Source of the DNA: Zopfochytrium polystomum
Lineage: Eukaryota > Chytridiomycota > Chytridiomycetes > Chytridiales > Chytridiaceae
Direction: 5' to 3'
Assembly (NCBI GenBank): GCA_025765615.1
Contig: JAIVFJ010000414.1
Coordinates: 1 to 44,681, forward strand
Length of the DNA stretch: 44,681 bases
Part shown: piece after piece, positions 1-9,954 of the stretch
How positions within the stretch are numbered: the first letter of the stretch is position 1
Layout of the letters: every line of letters starts with the position of its first letter
Notes under the pieces: model-generated
What the model was told of the DNA's origin: nothing
Databases searched by the model: none
Seen by the model: only the letters and a program-made list of their open reading frames with translations
Position numbers and translations under genes: made by a program

Positions 1-32
1 GTGTGTGTTGTGTGCCAAAGCAAGTAGAAGAG

Positions 33-105
33 AGCGAGAGAGGGAGGAGGAGAGAGTGAGAGAGAGCGAGAGAGAGAGAGGAGAGAAGAGAGAGAGAGGA
101 GAGAG

Positions 106-194
<89 letters not shown>
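33..194. repeat. GA-rich microsatellite
   Basis: An almost pure purine tract of GA dinucleotides interrupted by extra G or A bases. Reading frames through it give only Arg/Glu low-complexity peptide, so I treat it as simple sequence and not as coding. Confidence 0.9.
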
Positions 195-197
<3 letters not shown>

Positions 198-454
198 CAC
201 GATTCGTGAAGAGCGCGTCGTGATGGCTCTTCCCTCCTGCGGTAAGAAACATTAAACGACAGGGGAAAAAAAAGCGCGTTGGATTTAGGCCCTTTGGCCC
301 TTTTTACGAGGTTTATTTGCCTTCACGAAACAGAAGTAATGCCAGGGAAATCACCAAGACCAAACAGCACTGCTAAGAGATAACGAAATGCAAGGAGACT
401 GCGCGAAAAAGAGAGAAGAAATAAAAAACCAAAAGCTACGAACACGAGATGCAC

Positions 455-2324
455 TCAAGCTTTCTCTCCGCCTTGCTGGGTCTGCTGCTGTTGCTGCTGC
501 TGCTGATCCCTCGGGGTTCCATCCTCGTCAAACCGCGTGTGTCCGTGCCGGTGGCGGTGGCCGTGCCTGTGCGAGCGCTGCTCCCCGTGCTCCCCGCGGT
601 GGCGGTGGCCGTGCCGGTGCCGGCGCTCGTCTCGGGGATCCCAGTCCGGCCAGGAAAAGTAAGGGGCGGGCATCGCGCCGTGAGGGTACGACGGAGGGGT
701 CGGTGGCATGGGCGGCATGGGCGGCATGGGTGGCATGCCCGGGAAGGACGGCATTTCGGGAGGATGCGGAGCGTCCGGGTGTGCGGGTGTGGGAGGCGGC
801 GCGGGGGGAAAGTGAGCGCCGAACGAGCCAGAGAAGCCGCCGCGACCAGCGAAGCCGCCTCCGCGGCCGGCGAACCCGCCGCGGCCGCCAAAGCCACCGC
901 GACCGCCAAAGCCGCCTCCGCGACCGCCGCCGCGAAACCGTGTGCAAAGTGGCGGCCGTGGAACGGGTCAAAGTGGCCGTCAAAGCCAAAGGCGAAGAAC
1001 GGATCTTCAGGGTGCGGGTGGTGGAATTCGTGGCGGTAGCGGTGGTGGCGGTGGCCGTCGTAGCCACGCGCGTGCTTGTCGTGGCGGCGCGCATGCTTCT
1101 TGCCCTTCTTCTTGGACTTTTTCAAGTCTTTTTCTGACTCGGACGAGGAAGATGAAGAGGAGGAGGACGAGGACGAGGACGAGGACGACGACGAAGAGGA
1201 AGAGGTGGTGGGCTGGCAGGAAGTCGACGCGGCTCCGTCCTCCTGCATGACTGTCTCTTCATCCTCCGCTTCTTTGCTCTTGCCGTGCTTCTTGGCGCTC
1301 TTCTTCCCGTGGCGGTGGCGACCTCCATGCGCGCGTCTGCCGCCGTGCCTTTGCCGTGGTGCTTGCCGTGTTTGCCGTGTTTCTTGGCGTCGCGGGTTTG
1401 TCTTGGCGTCGACTTCCCCACCCTTGTCAGCCCTCTGACTCTTGAGGACGAAGACGACGAGACGACGATGAAGACTACGACGATGACGATGAGGAGCTTG
1501 AAGTCGAGCGCGATCGTCGGTGGGAGCGTTCGTGCCGGGCCGTGCATGAGTCGGTTTCATGTCTCGGTGCCCGTGGCCATGTCCGTGTCCAAAGAACCAG
1601 CGTCCGCGGCCGAGTCCCTTCATACCACCTCCCCTTCCCGCGACGGATCATGTCGCCGTAGTACTGATGGTGGTCGTGCGGGTGGGTAAAAGGGGTGGAA
1701 CGTGGGTGGAAGTGCACCTTGTACTGGAACACCTTCTTCCCGTCCTCCCTCTCCGCGTCGTCGACGGCCAGGCCCATGTCCCTCGGCCATGGTTGTCGAG
1801 CGCCGAGACCTCGGCTCCTTGTACCCGGCAAACGCCATGTCAGACTGTGCCGCCAGGTGGAACGTCACGTGTGGCCAGGGAGCCGCCTCGCCGTCGCTTC
1901 CGCCGCCACTTCCGCCACTGCCGGCGCCGACGACGGTCCACGCGGAGGACTGCGGCGGCGGGGGCGGCGCGGTCCTGAGGACGGTCAGGAGGGTTCGCGC
2001 AGCTCGTCGTCCGAGTCGATGAGGATGTTGTCGCCCTCCGAGTCGGTGTAGGTGACGGCGATGGCGCTGCCCTGCGGGGGAGTCGGCGGCGATGCCGTGG
2101 GCTGCGAGGAGGGCGTTGTGGACGGTGGCCCAGCCGCCGAGGGCAGCGGTGGCGGGGTCGAGGGAGAGGGTGCGCGACACGCCGTTGAAGGTGACAGTGG
2201 CTGCGATGGTGGCTTCTCTCTGCTGGGGCGTACTGGTGGCGGCGTCGCTGCTGGTGGAGTTGTTCATCATGATGATGACGTTGCTGCTGGTGCTGCTGCT
2301 GCTGTGGGTGTTATTGCTTTCCAT
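455..2324 (-). CDS. PB1-domain protein with His/Gly-rich tail (frame breaks)
   Basis: The start at 2324 opens a Ser/Thr/Asn-rich leader, then a PB1 domain: a ubiquitin-like beta strand (VTFNGVSRTLSL) and, near 2075-1995, the acidic OPCA loop YTDSEGDNILIDSDDEL. PB1 domains pair with other PB1 domains in scaffolds such as p62, NBR1 and kinase modules. The OPCA loop is in a different frame from the first half, with the break at a run of five C near 2088. Further frame changes fall near 1990, 1780, 1620 and 950. Read across them, the protein continues with a conserved-looking segment (HPHDHHQYYGDMIRR), a His/Lys-rich basic region, a poly-Ser/acidic stretch (about 1205-1135), Gly/Arg/Phe repeats, Pro-Met repeats, His-Arg repeats and a poly-Gln end. 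I saw no ZZ or UBA domain, so p62/NBR1 orthology is not supported. The breaks may be sequencing indels. Confidence 0.6.
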
Positions 2325-2394
2325 GGTGGGATGGATGAGCCAAGAAAAACGGGAGGCGAGGGAGCTTTTTATATTTGGCGGGTTCTTGTGGGGG

Positions 2395-2550
2395 GGACGC
2401 TGTCTGTCTGTCTGTCTGTCGTCCTGTGCTTCATTGACTCTGCTTGCATGCTTGATCCCTCCGCAGTCAACGACCCACGAGAAAAAAAAAGAAAAAAAGA
2501 AAAAAAAAAAAGAGAAAAAAAAGTAACAATCGACAAAAAAAATAAAGGAA
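2395..2550. repeat. Low-complexity tract upstream of the PB1 gene
   Basis: It contains about five CTGT units (2400-2420) and a long A-rich stretch (2481-2545), within the likely 5' flank of the minus-strand PB1 gene. No promoter element can be named with confidence. Confidence 0.6.
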
Positions 2551-2809
2551 GACGAGCGGACCGGACCTCCGACGATTTGAAGCAACCCGCGAAGACTGTC
2601 CGGCTGGGCTGCGGTCCACGAAATAAAGAAAAGAAGAACAAGAAGAAGAAGAAGGAGCGGATTTGGAGCCAGTTCCCCACGAAAAACCCCTCCCCCCCAC
2701 TCGCGGTGGCAGCATCAGTGGCATTTCTGCGAAGAGAACCCCCCCCCCCTCTGTCTAAGAAATATTGAAGCAACCTTCTTCGCGAAACGGACGTTGTGAA
2801 CAACAAAAG

Positions 2810-5800
2810 GGGATAAACACCTTGGCCCCAGCGGAGATCCTTGATTAATCCCCACCATTCGCCATGGTATCGCCTCTTAAACAGTGGTGATCAAGAATGA
2901 CCTCTTTGGGTGGCACTGCTGTCAGCACTTTATGAACATTCTATGTTTTCTTCACTTCGTACTTTGCAAGTAGGAGGGGGCCGGGAGGCTGCGAGTTTCA
3001 AAGTGAACGTCAAATTCTAGCAAATTTCGAATCATCGCATCGCTCGTGGCATGACTGCATTCACCCAAAACTCAACAGCCAAGGGGACAGACATAGGAAG
3101 GCCCTTTTCCCGTGAATCAAGAACATTGCTAGGCAACACTGACCAGCAATGGAGATACGCTTGGCAAAGTACCGGGTCCTGTCTGATCTCCAAAGACGAC
3201 TCCAAGATGGCATGGTCAGTACTCCAGTGGGAGACTAGGCAGGAATACCATGTCTTTCACATTGCTCCACATCCAACTCCTCCAGTGTGACTGCCATCAT
3301 TATGTTTCATTTTAGGAGACTGCCTTCCCCCCCACCCTGACTGCTGCCTGAGTATGTGTGATTACTGTGCTATGCACCACTGTTGCACGCTTTGCAAGCT
3401 AGCCGTTACAGTAACGCAATGGACGTGGCGTGGGTCAGGTAGAGAGAAATTACTGCAGTGGTGTGGGAGCAGCCGCCAGTACTGAACTGGTGTGTGTGAG
3501 GCTGCGACGAAGGGGCGGCAGTTTTATCATAATGATCAATTATAAGCGACTGCCTCATTTCGAATGTGTCGTAGCTGCGGAAAAATTGGTGCGGAAAAAA
3601 AGAGAGAATGGGATGAGTTCACAGCATGATCGCGATCACACCTTCATGACGTCCCCAGGTTCACCGCCAGGGAGCAGCTGCTGCGTTGTATTGGAGAGTG
3701 CTGTGTCAGTTTCCTTTGCATGGGCACGGGGCCAGGTGCTCAGCGTGCGCTGAACAGATCGTGGAACAACGTCAGTGTGTTGACCGCATCAAGTCGCAGA
3801 CTCGCAAGTCGCCGAGGCTCGCACTCACGCACACACACACACCCTCTGAGTCCACTCAACTCCTCCTGCAAATACCCACTTAACGACGGCGATTGGACTG
3901 ATGGAGGCAATGCGAACGATATGATGACGATCTCGTTGTTGCTGCAAACGAGTGCTATCGAGGAACAAAGGCAAGCTTGAACATCATTATGAGAGTGGGG
4001 AGAAATGAAAACCTGCTGCAGCTCTTGATGGGTCGTTGCGCCATCTCTGAGGCCGCCTCTTGCTGCTCAGTGTCATGCGCCTTCGGCTCGAGGGAGGGGT
4101 AGGCGCGGGGTAGTCTTTTTTCTTCTTCACCAGGCTTCGCCGTCTGTTTAAATGGCGACTCTCCCTCTTATCCCTCAAAATCTCCGAGGAGACTTCGTGC
4201 AGGGGTAGCATCCGCAGCCCGCAGACCCAACATTCTGCGGCTGTCGTGCAGACCCCCCCGTCGCCAGCCAGAGGTGTTGATTGGCCAGTTGTTTTTTCAA
4301 TATAAACAGAAAAATTTGTTCCACCAGACAATTCCTTGTTAATTCAAGATCTGACGATTTGCCTAATTTGCTGTGCCCACATTTGCATCAGCACATCCTC
4401 TCCAGTCACAAATAGCCATCATTGCATGTTACTTTCATCTGGAGTGTCAGTTGCTTCTTGGACTGGAACAAGTACAAGCTGCATTGCTTTTGCCTTTGTC
4501 TTGCACAAGGTTTCGAGGAGTGGGGGTTGGCATCACCAAGGGATCAATTCGCATGGATCTCTGCTTTTGCTTGAGCTTCCGGCGGCTATCCTCCTCCAAA
4601 ATCTCTGAAAGATCATTCTGAGGTATTTACGAACTTTTCAACAACAAGAGAAGATCGGACTGAGCTCATCATTTCAGTGGCAGTTGACTGATCATTTGTG
4701 TACCATTTTGATGAGCTCAATTACAACACTTTCCTGTCATTTTGCTTTACCTTCCAAGGCCACCACTCCGATTTTTCTCTCGAATAATTCGAAATCTCGC
4801 TCAACAGGATTTGAACTCAAGGCACGAGTATTGAGAACTGGACAGGGAGGTCTTCCTTCAGAGAGAGCCTGCTGAAGATGCAATTTGTTGCATGCAATGT
4901 TTTCCAGGTATGTATTTGGGCAATCAGAGCAGTTGCATTTGTGAGACTACACCGGGTCTCAGTGATAAGTCTAGGATTTTATTCGCAAAAACAAGCGTAC
5001 CTGTCATAAAACTGCAAGGATCGGGACCCCTATTATTGCTCCCGGTTCTTTAGTTTCCAAGGCGTTATCAAAGTGTATTTGCGGCTAAGCCGTCTTTATT
5101 ATTGGGTCTGCTTTTACTACTTTCGTCTTAACAGTTTCCGTTGCACCAGGGTTTTCTCAACATATTTTCTTTTTCGGTGACTAACGGAGACTGCCCGACT
5201 GCCTAGGGATGGGGTGCCTGACAGGCCGTACCCCAAGCCCGACTAATTTATTATTTATTTTTGGCACTTGTACATACATGCATAGGGTTGGGGGGGACTT
5301 AGAGCATTTGTGGTGGATGCTCCAAGTCAGGGGGGTTGACTTGTCAATTTTCTCTCTCTCTGTTTTTGGGCCATTTCTCTTTTTCCTTTTTTCTTCAATC
5401 TGATTTCTGTCCATTGGCACCAATACAGAGTCCCTTCAAATCCATCTGGCTCGCAAAGGTGAGGGTAGTGAGAGATGGTACACACCCAGGTGTGTACATG
5501 GTCCCTTCGTGGGGCTCCTCTTAAGGGGCCGTGGGTGGGGAATGCAGCTGGCCCACCAGCGACTGTGTGACATTGCCGGCTCTGTGTTGGAGTGAGGATC
5601 CCTGGCGCTTGCCCACCGCGACGAGGGTGGTGGTGGTGGTGCCGACGACGGCGTTGTTGTCCCCAACCTTCCCGTCCCCGCGAGGGTGTTGGTGGCTGCG
5701 CCCGGTGCAGCCCCCGACGCCTGAGAGTTCGATCTACAAGCGCCTGCCTCGGTCCTATTGCTGTGAGGGCGAGATGTGTGAGTACGAGTGCGATGCGATA

Positions 5801-6131
5801 AAGCCCGTTGGTCAAGTGATTGTGCTGACGCAGCCCGGTGGGGTGCGTGTACGATCGCAGGTGTTTCCGCGTGCGAGTTCCCTGCTGGCAACCTTCCGAC
5901 CCCTACATAGTCGACTCCCTTCTCTCTCTCCCCCCCGTCGCTGGCGACGACGAGGGCTCCCACAGCACTGTCCGCGACGAGGGGCGCTAGGTCGCGCCCT
6001 GTCCGTCCAGTCGCTATTAACCGCTCCTGTTGTATTTGAGATTAGGTTCCTGAGATAAAAACCCCTGTTTCCCTCTTCTCTCTCTTTATTCTGCGGTTGT
6101 GTTGCGCCCTTGGGAGTGCCCTTCCGTTTCC
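2810..6131. other. Gene-poor stretch, no supported gene
   Basis: About 3.3 kb with lower GC than the flanking genes. The open frames are short, lack recognisable motifs and do not form a coherent exon series on either strand. From about 5,430 the sequence becomes GC-rich, and an ATAAAAA motif near 6,055 is followed by pyrimidine-rich sequence. It could hold UTRs, a decayed element or a solo LTR, but I cannot show which. Confidence 0.5.
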
Positions 6132-6204
6132 CCTCGCATCGGCCTGCGGCCCCGCGAGTAATCGGTGCTCTGGCACCGATCCTTCAGAGGATTGTCCCTC
6201 TGAA
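6132..6204 (+). other. Cluster of consecutive perfect hairpins
   Basis: Three stem-loops follow each other closely. The outer arms CTCGC and GCGAG (6133-6158) enclose GGCC-TGC-GGCC. Next is an 8-bp perfect stem, ATCGGTGC with GCACCGAT (6161-6180, loop TCTG). Last is another 8-bp perfect stem, TTCAGAGG with CCTCTGAA (6183-6204, 6-nt loop). An AATAAA lies about 100 nt downstream (near 6305). It could be the structured leader of a transcript or the R-U5 part of an old LTR. No known ribozyme or tRNA motif was found. Confidence 0.45.
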
Positions 6205-6392
6205 TGTTCATTCTTTGTGTTTGAGACCCCTGTTAGACAGATCAGTAGGGATACTTCGTGGACTAGGCAAGTAGTAGGGTTGAAACACCCCCTAGACAAC
6301 AGCCCAATAAAGTTAGTTTTAGCCTATTATTTGCTTTCCCTCACTCTAGGGCCCAGATCCCAGGGTCAAAGGAGTGAGTATAGTCTCACACA

Positions 6393-6397
6393 TTCAT
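6393..6397. repeat. Target-site duplication, left copy (TTCAT)
   Basis: TTCAT directly precedes the left LTR and is repeated directly after the right LTR at 10308-10312. A 5-bp duplication is typical for Ty3/gypsy-type integrases. Confidence 0.93.
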
Positions 6398-6750
6398 TGT
6401 CAGGAACATGGCAGGACAGGACAAGGCAGACAAGGGACTGAGAGGAGTGATGATTGTATTGGAAACAATAATTCACTTGAGGGATGGGACAGGTCCCCCA
6501 TCCCCCTTTTATACCTTTTGAGAGTCTTCCTTGTCAAGACTCAAAGAAAGTTCCAGAAAGAGCAATTAGTAATACAATGATACCAATGATACCAATGACA
6601 ACAAGACAAGTCAGGAAAGCAAAGAAGGTTCCAGAAGGTTCCACAAGGTTCCATGAAGGAATGTTCTAGAAGGTTCCAGAAGGTTCCAGAAGGTTCCATG
6701 AAGGAATGTTCTAGAAGGTTCCAGAGGTTTCCAGAGGGTGATTCATAACA
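6398..6750 (-). repeat. 3' LTR (element orientation)
   Basis: 353 bp with TG...CA ends. It matches 9955-10307 at every position I compared. It carries the same TATA motif (6504-6513) and heat-shock-element clusters (6546-6558 and 6624-6733) as the 5' LTR, so it could in principle drive antisense-side transcription into 6.4 kb and below. Confidence 0.95.
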
Positions 6751-6765
6751 TCATCTCCCCCTTTT
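6751..6765 (-). promoter_or_regulatory. Polypurine tract for plus-strand priming
   Basis: On the element strand the sequence AAAAGGGGGAGATGA directly abuts the 3' LTR. It overlaps the last pol codons, and the pol TGA is the final three bases before the LTR, so coding sequence and replication signal are fully compacted. Confidence 0.85.
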
Positions 6766-9072
6766 AGGCCTCTTCTGCAACTTGGTGGGGTACCTGGTCT
6801 TGAACTTGAGCAGAAGGTCTTGGCAGTGAGTGAGGTTTGACTCAGGCTCCCAGGTGTTGTCAGCATCTGAGTAACCTTTCCACTTAACAAGGAACTTGAG
6901 TGTTCTTCCAAACCACTTGGCATCCAAGATTTGTTCAACCTCAAATTCCTCTTCACCTTCTACCTCAACTGGAGGAGGAGGAGGAACAACTCTGCCTGGA
7001 ATGGAATTGGCCACAAACTTCTCTAAAAGGCTGACATGGAAAACTGGGTGGATCTTCATGGATGCAGGGAGATCCAGCTTGAAGGTGACTGGATTGATTT
7101 GCTCCAAGATCTTGAAAGGACCCAACTTGAGGTTGTCTAGCTTGGGACTTGGTCTTTTGGTCTGCAAGTTCTTCCTCAGAAGCCAAACTTGCTGACCCAC
7201 AGCAAGGTCATGGTCCATTCTGTGAGTGTTGGCAAATCTTGAGGCATCTTCTTGGGCTTGCTTCAGGGTGGAGTCCAGGAAGGAGTTGATGATCTTGAGC
7301 TTATGTAAGTGTGAAGCCGCAGCAGGAGCTTGGACATTGGATAGGGTCTCTTGTCCCAGAAGATCTCCTCTTGGATTGAAGCCATAGGTTGCAAAGAAAG
7401 GAGATAGCTGGGTGCTTGAGTGGAGAGAATTGTTGAGAGCAAATTCTGCCAGTGGAAGGAGGGTGGGCCAATCATCCTGTTGATAGCTGACATAGCACCT
7501 CAAATACTGCTCCAGAGTCTGGTTTGTTCTTTCTGTTTGTCCATCAGTCTGAGGGTGATAAGCAGTTGACAGTTGAGACTTGATTCCAAGGGCTGCTGTG
7601 AGTGCTTTCCAAAATTGAGATCTGAACTGTGGTCCTCTGTCACTGACGATTGACTGAGGCAGCCCATGGAGCCTGAATATGTGCTGCAAAAACAGGTCTG
7701 CTGTTCCTTGTGCATCTATATTCTCAGTGCAGGGGATGAAATGGGCCAACTTTGTCCTTCTGCAGATGACAACAAGGATAGAGTCAAATCCATGGGATGG
7801 GGGCAGTTTCACAATGAAGTCCATGGATATTGATGACCAAGGGCTGATGGCAATTGGGAGGGGCTCCAGAAGTCCATAGGGCTTGTGTCTGCTGGATTTG
7901 TTTCTTTGACAGGTTTCACAGCTGCTGACATAGTTCTTGATGTACTTCCTCATGCCTGGCCAGTAGAAGTCTCTGGAAACAAGCTCATATGTCTTGTGCT
8001 CTCCTGGGTGTCCAGCTGTTGCTGCATCATGCCTTGTCTTGAGTATCTCAAGTTTTTCCTCTTCTTGGCTGATTTGAATCTTGTGAGGCTTGGGGTCCTT
8101 GGAAATAGCATGGGCCCACACACTGTCAGGAAGCAATGAAAGGTGTGTCTTGGATGGTGGGGTGAAACCATCTCCCCCTTCAGGTGCAAGGTCTGTCCTT
8201 CTGTGCTCATCAGCAGTGGGGCTTGAATTGTTGACTGGGAACTGTGATTCTTGAATCTTTGACTGAGGGTTCTGTTCTTGGCAAAGACTGTGAGCTGTGG
8301 AGCTTGAATCTTGAATTTGGACTGTGAACTGTGGTACTTGAATCTTTGACTGTGGGTTCTGTGAACTACAGACTTGGCCATGACTGTGAGCTCTATGAGC
8401 TGTCCTGGAATCTTGACTATGAACTGTGAACTGTGAAACTTGAATCTTGGCTGGGATCTGTGAGCTGCAGGCTGATACTTGAATCAGGGACTTGAGAGCA
8501 TGAGACTTGGAGGCTTGACTTGAGTTTTGGGTGACTGTTCCAATTGGTGGAGGTTGGACTTGACCAGTGACCCAATCAATGGCAGGGTTCTGGGCTTGCA
8601 GCCATGGTAATCCCAGGATGACAGAGAATGTGGGTGAGCCAAGATCCAATACTTCCAGGTTGACCATGGATGGTGGAAAGTCTTGGATGTGGAGGTTTAG
8701 CTTGGTTTCATGGCTGATTTCCTTGAACAGAGCATGATTGGCAAAGTGGACCTTGAGGGGTGTGGATTTCTTGATGGTGGGAATGGCACAAGACTTGGCA
8801 AGGGTGGCATCAATGATGTTGCAGGATGATCCAGAGTTGATAAGGGCCTTGGTTGTGATGGTTGACTTGGGTGAGAGTTGAATCTTGACATCCATGGTGA
8901 GTTGGTGGGGCTTGGAATCTGAGGTGTTTGTGGTGCTGGTGGTGGTGATGAAACAGGGGCAGCTTGGAGGAGGGTCCAGGGAATTGCCCCTCAGTGAGCC
9001 TGGACCTGGGAGTTTGGGTGCTTCTTCCTTGGGCAGTCCTTGACAGCGTGTTCCTTGGAGCCACAGTAGAAA
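6751..9072 (-). CDS. pol: Pol: inactive-looking protease, integrase, chromodomain (no RT/RNase H)
   Basis: The frame is open from 9075 (774 codons) and is most likely reached by -1 frameshifting from gag. Order: retropepsin-like domain with ALINSGSSCNIID, where the usual catalytic DSG/DTG is NSG, and a C-terminal VILGLPWL (about residues 75-160). Then a Gln/Ser-rich linker with imperfect copies of a QNPQSKIQ-QFTV repeat (about 170-290). Integrase follows: zinc-binding H-H-C-C with SCETCQRN; catalytic D in SMDFIVKLP, D in VSDRGPQF, E in GQTERTNQTLEQ. Then a GPY/F-like segment (LGPFKILEQINPVTFKL) and a chromodomain (FLVKWKGYSDADNTWEPE, about 705-760). No YxDD reverse-transcriptase motif or RNase H is present. 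The integrase could be active; the polyprotein would need a protease in trans. Confidence 0.93.
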   Translation of the reverse strand, partial: FLLWLQGTRCQGLPKEEAPKLPGPGSLRGNSLDPPPSCPCFITTTSTTNTSDSKPHQLTMDVKIQLSPKSTITTKALINSGSSCNIIDATLAKSCAIPTIKKSTPLKVHFANHALFKEISHETKLNLHIQDFPPSMVNLEVLDLGSPTFSVILGLPWLQAQNPAIDWVTGQVQPPPIGTVTQNSSQASKSHALKSLIQVSACSSQIPAKIQVSQFTVHSQDSRTAHRAHSHGQVCSSQNPQSKIQVPQFTVQIQDSSSTAHSLCQEQNPQSKIQESQFPVNNSSPTADEHRRTDLAPEGGDGFTPPSKTHLSLLPDSVWAHAISKDPKPHKIQISQEEEKLEILKTRHDAATAGHPGEHKTYELVSRDFYWPGMRKYIKNYVSSCETCQRNKSSRHKPYGLLEPLPIAISPWSSISMDFIVKLPPSHGFDSILVVICRRTKLAHFIPCTENIDAQGTADLFLQHIFRLHGLPQSIVSDRGPQFRSQFWKALTAALGIKSQLSTAYHPQTDGQTERTNQTLEQYLRCYVSYQQDDWPTLLPLAEFALNNSLHSSTQLSPFFATYGFNPRGDLLGQETLSNVQAPAAASHLHKLKIINSFLDSTLKQAQEDASRFANTHRMDHDLAVGQQVWLLRKNLQTKRPSPKLDNLKLGPFKILEQINPVTFKLDLPASMKIHPVFHVSLLEKFVANSIPGRVVPPPPPVEVEGEEEFEVEQILDAKWFGRTLKFLVKWKGYSDADNTWEPESNLTHCQDLLLKFKTRYPTKLQKRPKRGR
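8973..9018 (-). promoter_or_regulatory. -1 programmed ribosomal frameshift signal (gag-pol)
   Basis: On the element strand the heptamer CCCAAAC (9012-9018) sits in the gag frame as C-CCA-AAC, the canonical X-XXY-YYZ form. After a 5-nt spacer (9007-9011) comes an 8-bp perfect stem, GGTCCAGG (8999-9006) pairing with CCTGGACC (8973-8980), loop 18 nt. The pol frame is -1 to gag, and the site lies about 20 nt before the gag stop. All four properties match the standard signal. Confidence 0.88.
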
Positions 9073-9914
9073 CACAGTCCCTGCTGGGCCCTCCTTGTTT
9101 TCTCCTCTTGGCTCAGAGGACCCTTAGGAAGTGTCTCAACTGCATCCACTTGCATGGGTTCAGGAACTGTAAGAGCTTGAGGGACTGGGGTAGGTCTTGA
9201 TGTAGTTCCTACTTGTCTTTGCTTCAGCCTCTTGGAGTAGAGTCTGGTGTCAATCTTGATGGCAAGGAGAATGTACTCTTCCAAGGTCTCAGGGATGTGC
9301 AGAGACTGGGAGAGCATGTCTTGGATAGACTCATGGAGACCATCATGGTACAGCTCCATCAGAGCTGCATCATTGTATCCAGAGTCTCTGGCTAGTTGCT
9401 TGAATTGGTTGGTGTAGGCCACACAAGATTGCTTTCCTTGCCTGATATGCTTGAGCTTGGATCTTGCTGTCCAAGATGCGTAGGGGTCACCAAAGGTAGC
9501 TTCCAGCCCCTCCCAGAGCTCTTGCAGGGTGGTGGGTGTGCTTGGGAGAGATCTGTACCATGATTGAGCTTGACCAGACAGGAGGGTGCTTGTGAAAAGA
9601 ACCTTGACTTGCTCACTGGGAAATCTTGAAGGTTGGAGAAGGATGACATTCTCCACAGTGGCCATAAAGTTCCTGAGGTCTTTGGCCAGCCCAGTGAACT
9701 TGTCAGGGCTGGGAACCTTGGGCTCTCTTGCTTGGTTGGCTTGGGGCAGGGGAAGAGCTTGATGTTCTTGTTGGTGAAGTTGTTGTTGAAGCTGGTGCTG
9801 CTGGTGAAGGACTTGTTCTTGAAGTTGGTGTGTCTGTCTTGAAAGGGCTTGTAATTGGTCCATCAAGGCTTGGAAGGCAGTTGCATCAGGGAAGGTGTTG
9901 TTTGGGTCAGACAT
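8991..9914 (-). CDS. gag: Gag capsid/nucleocapsid protein
   Basis: 307 residues. A Gln/Leu-rich coiled-coil-like N terminus (LQALSRQTHQLQEQ) leads into a Ty3-type capsid domain with the core FTSTLLSGQAQSWYRSL. The C-terminal zinc knuckle CFYCGSKEHAVKDC has C-x2-C-x4-H-x4-C spacing. Gag would form the virus-like particle that packages element RNA. The ATG lies 28 nt inside the primer-binding site. The frame is intact, so this copy could supply Gag to related elements even without reverse transcriptase. It overlaps the pol frame by 85 nt. Confidence 0.93.
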   Translation of the reverse strand: MSDPNNTFPDATAFQALMDQLQALSRQTHQLQEQVLHQQHQLQQQLHQQEHQALPLPQANQAREPKVPSPDKFTGLAKDLRNFMATVENVILLQPSRFPSEQVKVLFTSTLLSGQAQSWYRSLPSTPTTLQELWEGLEATFGDPYASWTARSKLKHIRQGKQSCVAYTNQFKQLARDSGYNDAALMELYHDGLHESIQDMLSQSLHIPETLEEYILLAIKIDTRLYSKRLKQRQVGTTSRPTPVPQALTVPEPMQVDAVETLPKGPLSQEEKTRRAQQGLCFYCGSKEHAVKDCPRKKHPNSQVQAH

Positions 9915-9941
9915 GATGGCAGAGAGTAGTAGGAGAGGGTG

Positions 9942-9952
9942 AAGTGAATTAT
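9942..9952 (-). promoter_or_regulatory. Primer-binding site, self-priming type
   Basis: Two bases inside the 5' LTR, the element strand reads ATAATTCACTT. This is the exact complement of AAGTGAATTAT inside the same LTR (10035-10025), which begins 35 nt downstream of the start of the TATA box, where the mRNA is expected to start. The layout matches Tf1-family self-priming, in which the mRNA 5' end folds onto the PBS instead of using a tRNA. I did not recognise a tRNA 3' end here. Confidence 0.8.
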
Positions 9953-9954
9953 GA

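Noticed and set aside
5..223. Arg/Glu-rich frame in the GA tract
   Set aside because: Pure dinucleotide-repeat translation; no conserved content.
2052..2768. Long plus-strand frame opposite the PB1 gene
   Set aside because: Gly/Val-rich antisense of a GC-rich exon; the minus strand carries the PB1 motif.
9213..9842. Plus-strand frames inside the retrotransposon
   Set aside because: They are antisense to gag, which has a clear zinc knuckle and capsid pattern on the minus strand.
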